Assembly (NCBI RefSeq): GCF_000828055.2
Contig: NZ_CP010523.2
Span: 2,604,001 to 2,668,000 of the forward strand
Direction of reading: 5' to 3'
From: Klebsiella variicola
GTDB lineage: Bacteria; Pseudomonadota; Gammaproteobacteria; Enterobacterales; Enterobacteriaceae
DNA length: 64,000 bases
In this document: positions 35,643 through 43,991 of the stretch, in pieces
Layout of the letters: each line of letters begins with the position of its first letter
How positions within the stretch are numbered: the stretch's first letter is position 1
Notes under the pieces: generated by a model
Databases searched by the model: none
The model's input: the letters and a program-made list of their open reading frames with translations, nothing else
What the model was told of the DNA's origin: nothing
Made by a program: the position numbers and the translations under genes

Positions 35643-36620
35643 TCACACCGCCAGCTGGTTGACCACCTCGGCGACGGAGGTGATGGCATGGATGTTGCCG
35701 ATCCCCACGCCCACCGAGATATACCCCTCATCAGTATTCCCCTCCAGCATGCCCAGCCGCATCCCGCGCAGACCGCCCATCGCCTGGGCCAGCTCGGCTT
35801 TTGAGGCGCCGGCACGATCCATGGCCACCAGTGTGTCGCTCAGTTTGCCGGGCAGCGCGCGGTAGTAGTCCGGCAGGGTACGGAACAGGCGCAGATCCAG
35901 ACCGTTGGCGGCCACAATTTTCGCTTTCACCGAGTCGGGAACCCGGCTTTCGATGGTGCTGATAAATACCGAGCCGGCGAAAACCCCTTCCGCACCGAGG
36001 GCGTGGACGGCGCGCGCGCCCCGGGCGTCGGTGATCCCCCCGGCGGCCATCACCGGAACCCGCTGTACCGCGTCAACGATCAGCGGGACGATGGTGAAGG
36101 TCCCGAGGGCGGTACCCGGCAGCGTGCCGCCTTCGTCAAAGCCGGTGGCGACAATAATATCCGCGCCGGCCTGCTCCGCGCGGCGGCTGTTCTCCGGGGT
36201 CGGGTTGATGTCACGATAGATAATGGTGATCCCGGCGGCTTTCAGTTCGTCGAACAGCGCCGGTTTTAACGAACCATCGCCGTAGCCGGTGTAGACCACC
36301 ACCTTGACGCCTTCCTCTTTGATCACCGGCAGGATCGCCGGCGTCCAGATATCGTTTTCCGCCGTCGGGATCAGGTTGACGCCAAAGGGTTTCTCGGTCA
36401 GCTGTTTGGTTTTGCGGATCTCTTCGCGCATTTTCTTGGCGGTGGCCTCCGGGGTGGAGACGGCGGTTGCCGCCGTCAGTCCAGCGTTCGGGCCCAGCAC
36501 GCCAAGCCCACCGGCGTTACCGACGGCCGCCACCAGACGCGCATCGGTCAGCCAGGAGAGCGGTCCCTGGACCACCGGTTTTTCAATACCCAGAATACGG
36601 GCGACGCGGTTAGGTTGCAT
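35643..36620 (-). CDS. nitronate monooxygenase (2-nitropropane dioxygenase family)
   Basis: A protein of 325 residues, an FMN TIM-barrel. The start MQPNRVARILGIEKPVVQGPLSWLTDARLVAAVGNAGGLGVLGPNAG is typical of this family and of FabK. QAGADIIVATGFDEGG and VMAAGGITDARG carry the flavin phosphate-binding loops. It should oxidise alkyl nitronates such as propionate-3-nitronate; an enoyl reductase role is unlikely without fab neighbours. It is divergent from the LysR gene at 36789, its likely regulator. It lies beside the hpx genes but is convergent with them, so it is not part of that operon. Confidence 0.9.
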   Translation of the reverse strand: MQPNRVARILGIEKPVVQGPLSWLTDARLVAAVGNAGGLGVLGPNAGLTAATAVSTPEATAKKMREEIRKTKQLTEKPFGVNLIPTAENDIWTPAILPVIKEEGVKVVVYTGYGDGSLKPALFDELKAAGITIIYRDINPTPENSRRAEQAGADIIVATGFDEGGTLPGTALGTFTIVPLIVDAVQRVPVMAAGGITDARGARAVHALGAEGVFAGSVFISTIESRVPDSVKAKIVAANGLDLRLFRTLPDYYRALPGKLSDTLVAMDRAGASKAELAQAMGGLRGMRLGMLEGNTDEGYISVGVGIGNIHAITSVAEVVNQLAV

Positions 36621-36788
36621 GATATTTTTCCTTGTATGTTAATAAGTTATAAATTTTTTCGCCCCAGCGATGCGGCAATGAGGGCAGTGTAGGCGTCTTT
36701 ATTGTTTTAAAAAATGAGCAAAAACTTTCATCACTATTATTAAATTAGTAATAATGTGAACTAATGAAGAGGTGGGAGGCGGGCCATC

Positions 36789-37700
36789 ATGCAAATGAAT
36801 CTGTTTGAAAATATTAAAATTTTTATTGAAATCGTCGATGCCGGTAGCTTTGCCCAGGCGGCGGAAAATTTGCAGATCCACCGACCGGCGGTGACCAAAG
36901 CGCTGCAGCAGCTGGAGCAGGAGAGCGGGGTCCGGCTGCTGCAGCGCACCACCCGGCGTCTGTATCTTACGCCGGAGGGGGAAGAGTTTTATCGCCGCAG
37001 CAAACCGTTGCTCTCCCAGGCCGACGATCTGCTGGAGTCGTTCGCGCCGGACCGACCGATCCGCGGTCAGCTGCGCGTTGATATGCCGATCGCCTTTGCC
37101 CGGCTGCTGGTGATCCCGCATCTGCCGGATTTTTATCAGGCTCATCCGGAGGTGGAGATTGTCCTCAGCAGCTCCGACGTACGCCGGGATATGCTGCGCG
37201 ATGGTCTGGATTGCCTGCTGCGGGTGGGGGATCTTGAGGATGGCGACTATGTGGCGCGTTCGCTGGGGGAGGTGGCGTTAACCACCTGCGCCAGTCCGGG
37301 CTATCTGGCGCGCTATGGGGCGCCCGCGACGCTGGAGGACCTGCAGTCGCATCTGGCGGTGAACTGGGTGAACAGCAGCAGCCGGCAGATTATGCCCTGG
37401 CGATTCCAGACCCCGGAGGGCATCAGGCAGATCGCCATTCCCGGTAAACTGGTGCTGGACAACTCTGAAGTCTTTACTGCCGCCGGGCTGGCGGGGCTGG
37501 GGATGCTGCAGGGGATGCGTTTCTTTTTGCAACCTTATATCGACAGCGGGCAACTGGTGGAAATTTTGCCGGACTTTCCGGCGCCGCGTCGACCGTTGTC
37601 GCTACTCTATCCGCACCGGCATCTGTCGCATAAGGTGCGGGTCTTTGCCGACTGGCTGCAGGGGCTGGTAGCGACCCTGGATCGATCGGTGTCGGCTTGA
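36789..37700 (+). CDS. LysR-family transcriptional regulator
   Basis: A protein of 303 residues. The HTH is IFIEIVDAGSFAQAAENLQIHRPAVTKALQQLEQESGVRLL (about 9-50), followed by a CrgA/YafC-type effector domain. GGAGG at 36775-36781 supports the ATG at 36789; an ATG two codons inside is possible. It is divergent from the nitronate monooxygenase gene with 168 bp between, and probably controls it. A second, unlinked target cannot be excluded. Confidence 0.92.
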   Translation: MQMNLFENIKIFIEIVDAGSFAQAAENLQIHRPAVTKALQQLEQESGVRLLQRTTRRLYLTPEGEEFYRRSKPLLSQADDLLESFAPDRPIRGQLRVDMPIAFARLLVIPHLPDFYQAHPEVEIVLSSSDVRRDMLRDGLDCLLRVGDLEDGDYVARSLGEVALTTCASPGYLARYGAPATLEDLQSHLAVNWVNSSSRQIMPWRFQTPEGIRQIAIPGKLVLDNSEVFTAAGLAGLGMLQGMRFFLQPYIDSGQLVEILPDFPAPRRPLSLLYPHRHLSHKVRVFADWLQGLVATLDRSVSA

Positions 37701-37793
37701 CTCTGCCGACTGAGCGATTATATATAAAATGTGAATGCTATTAAGCAATGAATCACAAAGCTGGATAACGACTTAACCTGTAAGGGAATGCTG

Positions 37794-38276
37794 ATGAAAC
37801 TCTGGAATAAAACACTACTTGCTTCCGCTCTGTGTCTGACCCTGTTTGGCTGCGACGATGCGTCGAAAGTGGATAACAAACTGGATAAGGCCAAAGATAA
37901 TGCGGAGCAGATGAAGGATGCCGCGGCGGACAAAGCGCAGGCGATTAAACAGGATGCGGATAAGCAAATCGATACGCTGAAAAGCCAGGCTGACGCCGAG
38001 GCCGACCGCCTGAAGGATCAGGCCAGCGCCATCAAGGCGGAGGCGGACAAGAAAGCGGATGCCATCGCCCAGCAGGCGAAAGCCCAGGCCGATGCCGTGA
38101 AGCAGAACGCAAAGCAGGAAAGTGACCGCATAGTCAAAGAGGCGGGTCAAATCAAAGACAATGCCATCGGCGACGCCAATCAGCTCTCGGCGGAGGCGGC
38201 GAGCAAAACCAAGGCCATCCAGGACAGTATCGCGGCGGACAAACAGAACACCACGCCACCGCCCGCCCAGCAGTAA
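37794..38276 (+). CDS. putative lipoprotein with long charged coiled coil
   Basis: A protein of 160 residues. The signal sequence MKLWNKTLLASALCLTLFGC ends in a lipobox (TLFGC), so Cys20 should be lipidated. Asp at +2 suggests retention in the inner membrane. The rest is almost wholly Ala/Lys/Asp/Gln-rich helix with an irregular repeat (ADKxADxIxxQAxA), then a Pro-rich end PPPAQQ. It resembles periplasmic coiled-coil spacer proteins but no named family is certain. I chose the ATG at 37794 because TAAGGGA sits about 7 bases before it; the ATG at 37788 is too close. It is followed by a REP pair and a terminator. Confidence 0.8.
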   Translation: MKLWNKTLLASALCLTLFGCDDASKVDNKLDKAKDNAEQMKDAAADKAQAIKQDADKQIDTLKSQADAEADRLKDQASAIKAEADKKADAIAQQAKAQADAVKQNAKQESDRIVKEAGQIKDNAIGDANQLSAEAASKTKAIQDSIAADKQNTTPPPAQQ

Positions 38277-38330
38277 CCTGCGCTGTTTGCCTGACCCGCG
38301 CCAGGAAATATAGGGAGCGGAGCCTGATAG

Positions 38331-38446
38331 ATTGCCCGGCGGCGCTGCGCTTGCGCGGGCCTACGCAGGGAGCGGGTTGGCTGCGCAATGACCGGGTATC
38401 ATCCTTTTGTAGGCCGGGCAAGGCGCCGCCGCCGCCCGGCACGTGG
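38331..38446. repeat. REP/BIME-type palindromic repeat pair
   Basis: TTGCCCGGCGGCGCTGCGC with GCGCGGGCCTACGC (38331-38366) is one REP-like unit. GTAGGCCGGGCAAGGCGC with GCCGCCGCCCGGC (about 38410-38442) is the inverted partner. Such paired units in 3' flanks are typical of enterobacterial genomes and stabilise mRNA ends or bind gyrase, IHF or Pol I in known cases. Confidence 0.75.
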
Positions 38447-38466
38447 ACCGCCATAACATCCTGCTC

Positions 38467-38492
38467 AGGGGTATCTTACGATACCCCTTTTT
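38467..38492 (+). terminator. intrinsic terminator
   Basis: GGGGTATC pairs with GATACCCC around TTAC and is followed by six T. It reads on the plus strand, downstream of the lipoprotein gene and the REP pair, and protects the convergent minus-strand oxidoreductase gene. Confidence 0.85.
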
Positions 38493-38508
38493 TATGCGCG
38501 CTGCGGGT

Positions 38509-39609
38509 TCAACGGTTTGGCAGCAGGGTGCCTTTCAGGCCGTGTGGCTCGGAGCGCAGGTACTGCGAAGGGACGCGAACCTGGGCGCCGAGGCTGGCCG
38601 CAGCGTGCCACGGCCAGTGCGGATCGTAGAGTACCGCGCGGGCGAGGGCGATCAGGTCGGCATCGCCATCCTCCAGCGCCGCTTCCGCCTGCTGCGGATC
38701 GGTGATCAGCCCCACGCCAATCACCGGGATGGCAACCTGCTGGCGAATGTCGTGGGCGAATGGCAACTGATAACCCGGTCCGACGGTGATCGACTGCTGC
38801 GGCGACAATCCGCCGCTGGAGACGTGAATATAGTCGCTGCCCAGCGCTTCCAGTTGCTGGCTAAACTGAATGGACTGCTCGCAGTCCCAGCCGCCTTCGA
38901 CCCAGTCGGTAGCCGACAGCCTGACGCCCACCGCCATGGTGTTGCCCACCGCCTCGCGGATCGCGTTAAACACTTCCAGCGGATAGCGCAGACGGTTTTC
39001 CAGAGAACCGCCGTACTCATCACGGCGCTGATTGCTGAGCGGCGAGAGAAACTGGTGCAGCAGATAGCCGTGGGCGGCGTGCAGTTCAATCAGCTCAAAG
39101 CCCAGACGCTGGGCGCGCAACGCGCTGGCGACAAACGCCGCTTTGATGCGCGCCATATCGGCAAGGCTCAGCTCGGCGGGGGCGCGGTCGCCATCGTGAA
39201 ACGCCACGGCGGAGGGGGCAACGGTTTGCCAGCCACCCTCATTAAGGGCCAGCTGATGACCACCCTGCCACGGGGCCGCGCAGGAGGCTTTGCGTCCGGC
39301 GTGCCCCAGCTGGATCCCCAGGCGGATCGGCGACCAGGCCCGAATATCCTCTACCACCGCGCGCAGCGCGTTTTCGGTTTCATCATCCCACAAACCCAGA
39401 TCCCCCGGCGAGATACGTCCCGCTGGCTCTACCGCCGTGGCTTCCAGAATTAACAGGCCAGCGCCGGAGAAAGCCAGCTGACCAAGATGGATCCGGTGCC
39501 AGGAGGTGGCTTTACCCTCGTCGGCAGAGTACTGACACATGGGGGCAATAACGATGCGGTTATCCAGCGCCAGCTGACCAATACGCGTCGCGCTAAAAAG
39601 ATGGCTCAT
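38509..39609 (-). CDS. Old Yellow Enzyme-type NADPH dehydrogenase (NamA/YqjM-like)
   Basis: A protein of 366 residues, an FMN TIM barrel. Cys25 in APMCQYSA is the redox-tuning cysteine of the YqjM class. QLGHAGRKAS supplies the His pair that binds the substrate carbonyl, and FELIELHAAHGYLLHQFLSPLSNQRRDEYGGSLENR is diagnostic. It reduces activated C=C bonds of enones, nitro-alkenes or similar. I chose the start at 39609 (GAGG five bases before). A further gene on the same strand encodes a flavoprotein, but it is ~107 bp away, so co-transcription is possible and unproven. Confidence 0.93.
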   Translation of the reverse strand: MSHLFSATRIGQLALDNRIVIAPMCQYSADEGKATSWHRIHLGQLAFSGAGLLILEATAVEPAGRISPGDLGLWDDETENALRAVVEDIRAWSPIRLGIQLGHAGRKASCAAPWQGGHQLALNEGGWQTVAPSAVAFHDGDRAPAELSLADMARIKAAFVASALRAQRLGFELIELHAAHGYLLHQFLSPLSNQRRDEYGGSLENRLRYPLEVFNAIREAVGNTMAVGVRLSATDWVEGGWDCEQSIQFSQQLEALGSDYIHVSSGGLSPQQSITVGPGYQLPFAHDIRQQVAIPVIGVGLITDPQQAEAALEDGDADLIALARAVLYDPHWPWHAAASLGAQVRVPSQYLRSEPHGLKGTLLPNR

Positions 39610-39716
39610 GAGTACCTCGTAAAAGTTAGACAGGATCTTGCATGGGGGCAAACAGTCACTGTTTATAGCACGCCTGTTTGCCCTCCTTTATTCGGATATT
39701 GCGTTTAAGCAGCCCG

Positions 39717-41324
39717 CTATTCGATAAACCACAGGCGGCGCCGGCGGCCCGTTGCCTGCTGCGACACGGCACGGGCCATCGCGCTGCCAATTTCGGCGCT
39801 GGCCGTCAGCCCCTGCACAAAGGGACGATCGTGCATCAGCCAGGGAAGGGCGCCGAAAGCGACCCGGCCGCGCAGCGTCTCGGGCGCCTGCAGCGTGTAG
39901 TCATCGCCGACGTCCGGAATGTCGTCGCCGCAGGCCAGCAGCTGCTGGCGCAGCGATGGGAAGGGCAGATCCCGGGTTTTCAATGCTTGTTGCCCGCGGG
40001 CATCGATAAACACATCGAATTCACAGCGCTGCTGATGATGGACAATCAGCGTTCGGTGAGACTCGCGCTGCAGGTCATAATCCTCGCCGAGCGCCACAAT
40101 ACGCAGAATACCGGCCTGGTGCAGGGCCAGCAGCCGGCGAATGGATTCCGGCGGGATGGCGGCATAGTTATCGATAAACACCCGGGCGAGCCCGCGCCGG
40201 AAGCGGCGGCTGTCCTCGTCGTTGAGTTCCGGCACCACGCTTTCAATCGCCTCGTGCAGGCGGAGAATGGCATAGCGCCAGGGCACCGTGTGGTGTTCGC
40301 GCTTATTGCGCTCCACCTCCTGCAGATTGCGTTGCGCCCACTGGAACGGGTCATGGGTGAGACGGTCGGCAAACCAGGCCTCGGCGATGCTGTCAGGCGT
40401 TAGCTGGCGCAGCCCCGTCGCCTCGCACCAGGCTGGGGCGGCATATTCCAGCTCCTGCACGACCAGCTCGAATACCCGATCCAGTAGCCCGTCACTGCCC
40501 TGCGCGACGGCAGCCTCAAGGGCGGCAGGGGTGGCAATCTCCAGCGGCTCCCATGGGATCGGACAGTAAAAATCGGCTTCCGGGAGCACCCCATTGCGCG
40601 ACAGCAGGGTGATCTCCAGCGCCTCGCTGCCAGGATGGAGGGTAAAATGGGTCGTTTTGTCGTTCTCAGTATGGAAAACACCATGCTGGGCCACCACGGC
40701 GATGGCGGCATCAATGGCGCTTAAAGAGGTCCCGAGGATCCCGACCCGACAGGGCGCGATCCGGGCGTCCATCAGTCCGGTCCACGGACTGGGGAAATAC
40801 TGTCGACTGGCGCGCTCTTCCTCAGGCCACAGATGGCCGGTGGCAATCGCCACCAGGTCGACGATAACCGGCGCTGCCGCGCTATCAGTGTGGATAGCGA
40901 TCCCGGTGGGCTGGACGGCAATATCCGTCACTTCACAGGATTCACAAACGCTAACGATGAAGCCGGCGTCCCGGGCCCGCTCTGTGAGATACAGAAAACG
41001 GTCGCGATAGTACTCGCCGAGGATCACTCGCGGCAGGAACTGGCGCTCATGCAGCGTGTGCCGCTCGAGGCCGCGCGCCGCCAGCCAGGCGTCGCTGTGC
41101 TGCTGCAGCCATTGCAGATAGGTCAGGTCGATAGGGGGGATCTCAATGCTGGCGATGTTGGCCAGCATTTGCGCCGCCGTATTATCGTCACTGTAGGGCA
41201 TACCCACCCCGGCCTGCGCCTCTTTTTCAAACAGGGTGATCGCCAGCGGCTCACCACGCTTCACCAGTTCATAGAACGTGTAAATCCCCGTCGGCCCCAC
41301 GCCGACGATGGCAACTCTCTTCAT
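39717..41324 (-). CDS. FAD/NAD(P)-binding protein (NAD_binding_9 type), substrate unknown
   Basis: A protein of 535 residues. The N-terminal dinucleotide fold is MKRVAIVGVGPTGIYTFYELV and the acidic strand end is ITLFEKE. A second nucleotide-binding loop GILGTSLSAIDAAIAV lies near residue 200. The pattern HLWPEE after IATG is seen in flavoproteins of the hydroxylase-like HpnW/NAD_binding_9 family. The N-terminal long insert with DLTYLQWLQQHSDAW is also typical. I chose the start at 41324 (GGGAGAGA before it). It is divergent from the MFS carrier at 41601, suggesting import and oxidation of the same compound, which I cannot name. Confidence 0.82.
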   Translation of the reverse strand: MKRVAIVGVGPTGIYTFYELVKRGEPLAITLFEKEAQAGVGMPYSDDNTAAQMLANIASIEIPPIDLTYLQWLQQHSDAWLAARGLERHTLHERQFLPRVILGEYYRDRFLYLTERARDAGFIVSVCESCEVTDIAVQPTGIAIHTDSAAAPVIVDLVAIATGHLWPEEERASRQYFPSPWTGLMDARIAPCRVGILGTSLSAIDAAIAVVAQHGVFHTENDKTTHFTLHPGSEALEITLLSRNGVLPEADFYCPIPWEPLEIATPAALEAAVAQGSDGLLDRVFELVVQELEYAAPAWCEATGLRQLTPDSIAEAWFADRLTHDPFQWAQRNLQEVERNKREHHTVPWRYAILRLHEAIESVVPELNDEDSRRFRRGLARVFIDNYAAIPPESIRRLLALHQAGILRIVALGEDYDLQRESHRTLIVHHQQRCEFDVFIDARGQQALKTRDLPFPSLRQQLLACGDDIPDVGDDYTLQAPETLRGRVAFGALPWLMHDRPFVQGLTASAEIGSAMARAVSQQATGRRRRLWFIE

Positions 41325-41600
41325 GATTCTCTCCCTTCCTGTGGGCGGATGCGGCATGGACAGCGGTTCATTGACGCCAGCCTGTCTTTAATTCTGGTCG
41401 AAAATTGCCGATCCGGTGGGCCGTTACACGCAATTTGAAACAAATTAGCAGGCTAATAAACTTGCCGACGGCCGGAAAAAGGGTGTAATTAACAAAAGAG
41501 CAACTTTCTATACAAACAATTTACATAAGCGGTGACACCAGCTTGCTCTGCCGGGCGCCGCGCAAGCTCCCGGCAACCCCGTCGGGATAGGGATGACAAG

Positions 41601-42833
41601 ATGCATGGCTGGACTTCACGACAGCGCAACGCGGCGATTGCCAGTTTTTTAAGCTGGACGCTCGATGCTTTCGATTTCTTTCTGTTGGTCTTTTTACTGA
41701 GCGATATCGCCCACTCGTTTCACGTCGACCTTGAAGAGGTCACTCTGGCGATTCTGCTTACCCTGGCCGTGCGGCCGATAGGCGCGCTGATTTTCGGCAG
41801 GGCAGCGGAAAAGTATGGCCGCAAACCCATTCTGATGCTGAATATCGTCTTCTTCTCCGCCTTTGAGCTGCTCTCCGCCGCCGCGCCGTCGTTGCTGCTG
41901 TTTTTTCTGCTGCGGGTGCTGTATGGCGTGGCGATGGGCGGGATCTGGGGCGTGGCCTCGTCGCTGGCGATGGAGACGATCCCCGACCGCTCGCGCGGTC
42001 TGATGTCCGGTCTGTTCCAGGCGGGATATCCCTTCGGCTATTTGCTGGCGGCCGTCGCCTACGGCCTGCTGTTTGAACAACTCGGCTGGCGCGGGATGTT
42101 TGTGATTGGCGCCGCGCCGGTGCTGCTGCTGCCGTTTATCTATTTCTGCGTCGAGGAGTCTCCGGTTTGGCTGGCGGCCCGGCAAAGTAAAGCGAGCACG
42201 GCGCTGCTACCGGTACTGCGTAGTCACTGGAAACTGTGCCTGTACCTGGTGGTGCTGATGGCGGCCTTTAACTTTTTCTCCCACGGGACGCAGGATCTCT
42301 ACCCGGTCTTTTTGAAAGTCCAGCACGGCTTCGAGCCTAAAACGGTCAGCATCATCGCGGTCTGCTACAACATCGCCTCGATTATGGGTGGAGTGTTCTT
42401 CGGTTCGCTGTCGGAGAAGATTGGCCGACGCAAAGCGATTATGATCGCCGCCCTGCTGGCGCTGCCGGTCATTCCACTGTGGGCTTTCGCCAGCGGCTCG
42501 CTGGCACTGGGGGCGGGGGCGTTTCTGATGCAGTTTATGGTGCAGGGGGCCTGGGGAGTGATCCCCACCTGGCTCAATGAACTGGTCCCGGCCAACACCC
42601 GGGCGGTGCTGCCTGGCTTCGTCTATCAGCTGGGTAATCTGCTGGCTTCGGTGAATGCCACTCTCCAGGCGTCAATCGCCCAGCATCATGGGCATAACTA
42701 CGGTCTGGCGATGGCCCTGGTGGCCGGTACGGTGGCGATTGTCATTACCGTCCTGACCTTCTTTGGTCGCGAGGGACGGGTGATCCAGCCCGCAGGAGCG
42801 GGACATCGCCAGCCGCTCTCCACCAGCCGTTAA
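41601..42833 (+). CDS. MFS transporter, SHS (lactate/sialate) family
   Basis: A protein of 410 residues with 12 predicted helices. The opening WTLDAFDFFLLVFLLSDIAHSF and the loop FGRAAEKYGRKPILML (motif A) are typical of proton symporters for small carboxylates (SHS/AAHS group). RVLYGVAMGGIWGVASSLAMETIPDRSRGL matches NanT- and JEN-like carriers. I chose the ATG at 41601; the longer frame back to 41532 is Arg-rich and has no site. It is divergent from the flavoprotein gene across 276 bp and likely takes up that pathway's acid substrate. Confidence 0.88.
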   Translation: MHGWTSRQRNAAIASFLSWTLDAFDFFLLVFLLSDIAHSFHVDLEEVTLAILLTLAVRPIGALIFGRAAEKYGRKPILMLNIVFFSAFELLSAAAPSLLLFFLLRVLYGVAMGGIWGVASSLAMETIPDRSRGLMSGLFQAGYPFGYLLAAVAYGLLFEQLGWRGMFVIGAAPVLLLPFIYFCVEESPVWLAARQSKASTALLPVLRSHWKLCLYLVVLMAAFNFFSHGTQDLYPVFLKVQHGFEPKTVSIIAVCYNIASIMGGVFFGSLSEKIGRRKAIMIAALLALPVIPLWAFASGSLALGAGAFLMQFMVQGAWGVIPTWLNELVPANTRAVLPGFVYQLGNLLASVNATLQASIAQHHGHNYGLAMALVAGTVAIVITVLTFFGREGRVIQPAGAGHRQPLSTSR

Positions 42834-42838
42834 CTTCT

Positions 42839-42868
42839 GCTGCCGGGCGTCGTCAGGCGCCCGGCAGC
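42839..42868. terminator. bidirectional hairpin between convergent genes
   Basis: GCTGCCGGGCG pairs perfectly with CGCCCGGCAGC (11 bp, 8-base loop) in the 40-bp gap between the MFS stop and the EamA stop. There are no strong T-runs, but the location and stability fit a shared transcript end. Confidence 0.6.
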
Positions 42869-42873
42869 GTACG

Positions 42874-43788
42874 TTAGCCGCGCAGACGAATTGCCGCCGC
42901 CTGGCGTTTCTCCAGCGAGCAGATCCCAATCCCCACAATGATAAACAGGGCGCTGAACAGATGCCAGGCATGCGGCTGGGTATGCAGGAAGAGGATGCTC
43001 AACACCCCGCCGGAGAGCGGGATGATATGGGTGTAAATTTCTCCCCGGGTGGCGCCAATCGCGGCGATACCTTTGTTCCAGAACAGATAGGCCAGCCACG
43101 ACGGGAAAATCACCAGATACGCCAGGCCGCTGAGGAAAAACGGCTCGCGCCAGGCGGCCCAGTCCTGCGCCGGGTGGCGCATCAGCCAGAAGATGACGAT
43201 GGGCAGCAGGATCAGGGCGCCGAGCAGCGAGCTGACGGCGACAAAGCCATTCGCCGGGATCCGGCGGTCCTTCAGACGTAATAGCGAGCAGTAGAGCGCC
43301 CAGCTCAGCGCCGACCCCATGGCCCACAGATCGCCGACGGAAAAGGTATGCAGCGAGGTGGCATGCAGTGGGTTCCCCTGGAATAACAGGATCATCACGC
43401 CAAGGGTGCTGAAGATGACCCCCAGCCAGTTGCGGGCCGATACCGGGTCACGAAAAATCAGCCGGTTAATCAGCAGCACCATGCTTGGCGTGGCGGACAT
43501 ATAGATGGCGGCGTTGAGGGCGGAGGTGGTTTGCAGGCCAATATAGAGCGTGAGCGGGAAGCTGACCTGGCCACAGAGCGTTAGCACCAGCACCGCCGGC
43601 GCGTTTTCCCGCAGCAGGTGGCGGCTGGCGGCGATCTGCCGGCGGTAGAGCAGGCCCAGCAGCAGCGCCGTCAACGCCCATCGCGCTTCGGTCATCAGGA
43701 TCGGATCCACGCCCTGAACCAGCACGTGACCGACCACGTAATTTCCCCCCCAGAACAGGGCGGCCAGCGTCAGTAACAGATAGGGCAT
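42874..43788 (-). CDS. EamA-family DMT exporter (10 helices)
   Basis: A protein of 304 residues with two EamA repeats (about 5-130 and 145-285), ten hydrophobic helices in total, opening LLTLAALFWGGNYVVGHVLV and with the later SALSWALYCSLL helix. RhaT/YddG-type relatives export amino acids or metabolites; the substrate is unknown here. It is convergent with the MFS carrier and divergent from the gene at 43992. Confidence 0.9.
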   Translation of the reverse strand: MPYLLLTLAALFWGGNYVVGHVLVQGVDPILMTEARWALTALLLGLLYRRQIAASRHLLRENAPAVLVLTLCGQVSFPLTLYIGLQTTSALNAAIYMSATPSMVLLINRLIFRDPVSARNWLGVIFSTLGVMILLFQGNPLHATSLHTFSVGDLWAMGSALSWALYCSLLRLKDRRIPANGFVAVSSLLGALILLPIVIFWLMRHPAQDWAAWREPFFLSGLAYLVIFPSWLAYLFWNKGIAAIGATRGEIYTHIIPLSGGVLSILFLHTQPHAWHLFSALFIIVGIGICSLEKRQAAAIRLRG

Positions 43789-43944
43789 GCTGATTCCTTG
43801 CGTCGCTTATCACTGTACTAGATGGTAACTTTAATAATTTTATAATATCAATATTTTTATAGTGGTCTTTTCTGTTATTTATTAAAAGTATTTATTTTAC
43901 AATATGATATTTGTTATTCCTAAATTTTCGTTGCCGCGTTGCGA

Positions 43945-43959
43945 ACGGTACTATACCGT
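43945..43959. promoter_or_regulatory. perfect palindrome, candidate TetR operator
   Basis: ACGGTA-CTA-TACCGT is a perfect 6-bp inverted repeat, 33 bp before the start of the haem-oxygenase-fold gene. The nearest regulator gene is the TetR gene at the other end of that gene, so it is a plausible binder. No second copy was found at the TetR promoter. Confidence 0.4.
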
Positions 43960-43991
43960 ATATTTGCCATGCATTTAACAGGGACAAATCC

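Noticed and set aside
38443-39453. 336-codon plus-strand frame opposite the Old Yellow Enzyme gene
   Set aside because: Composition is typical of an antisense shadow and the minus-strand gene has full catalytic motifs.
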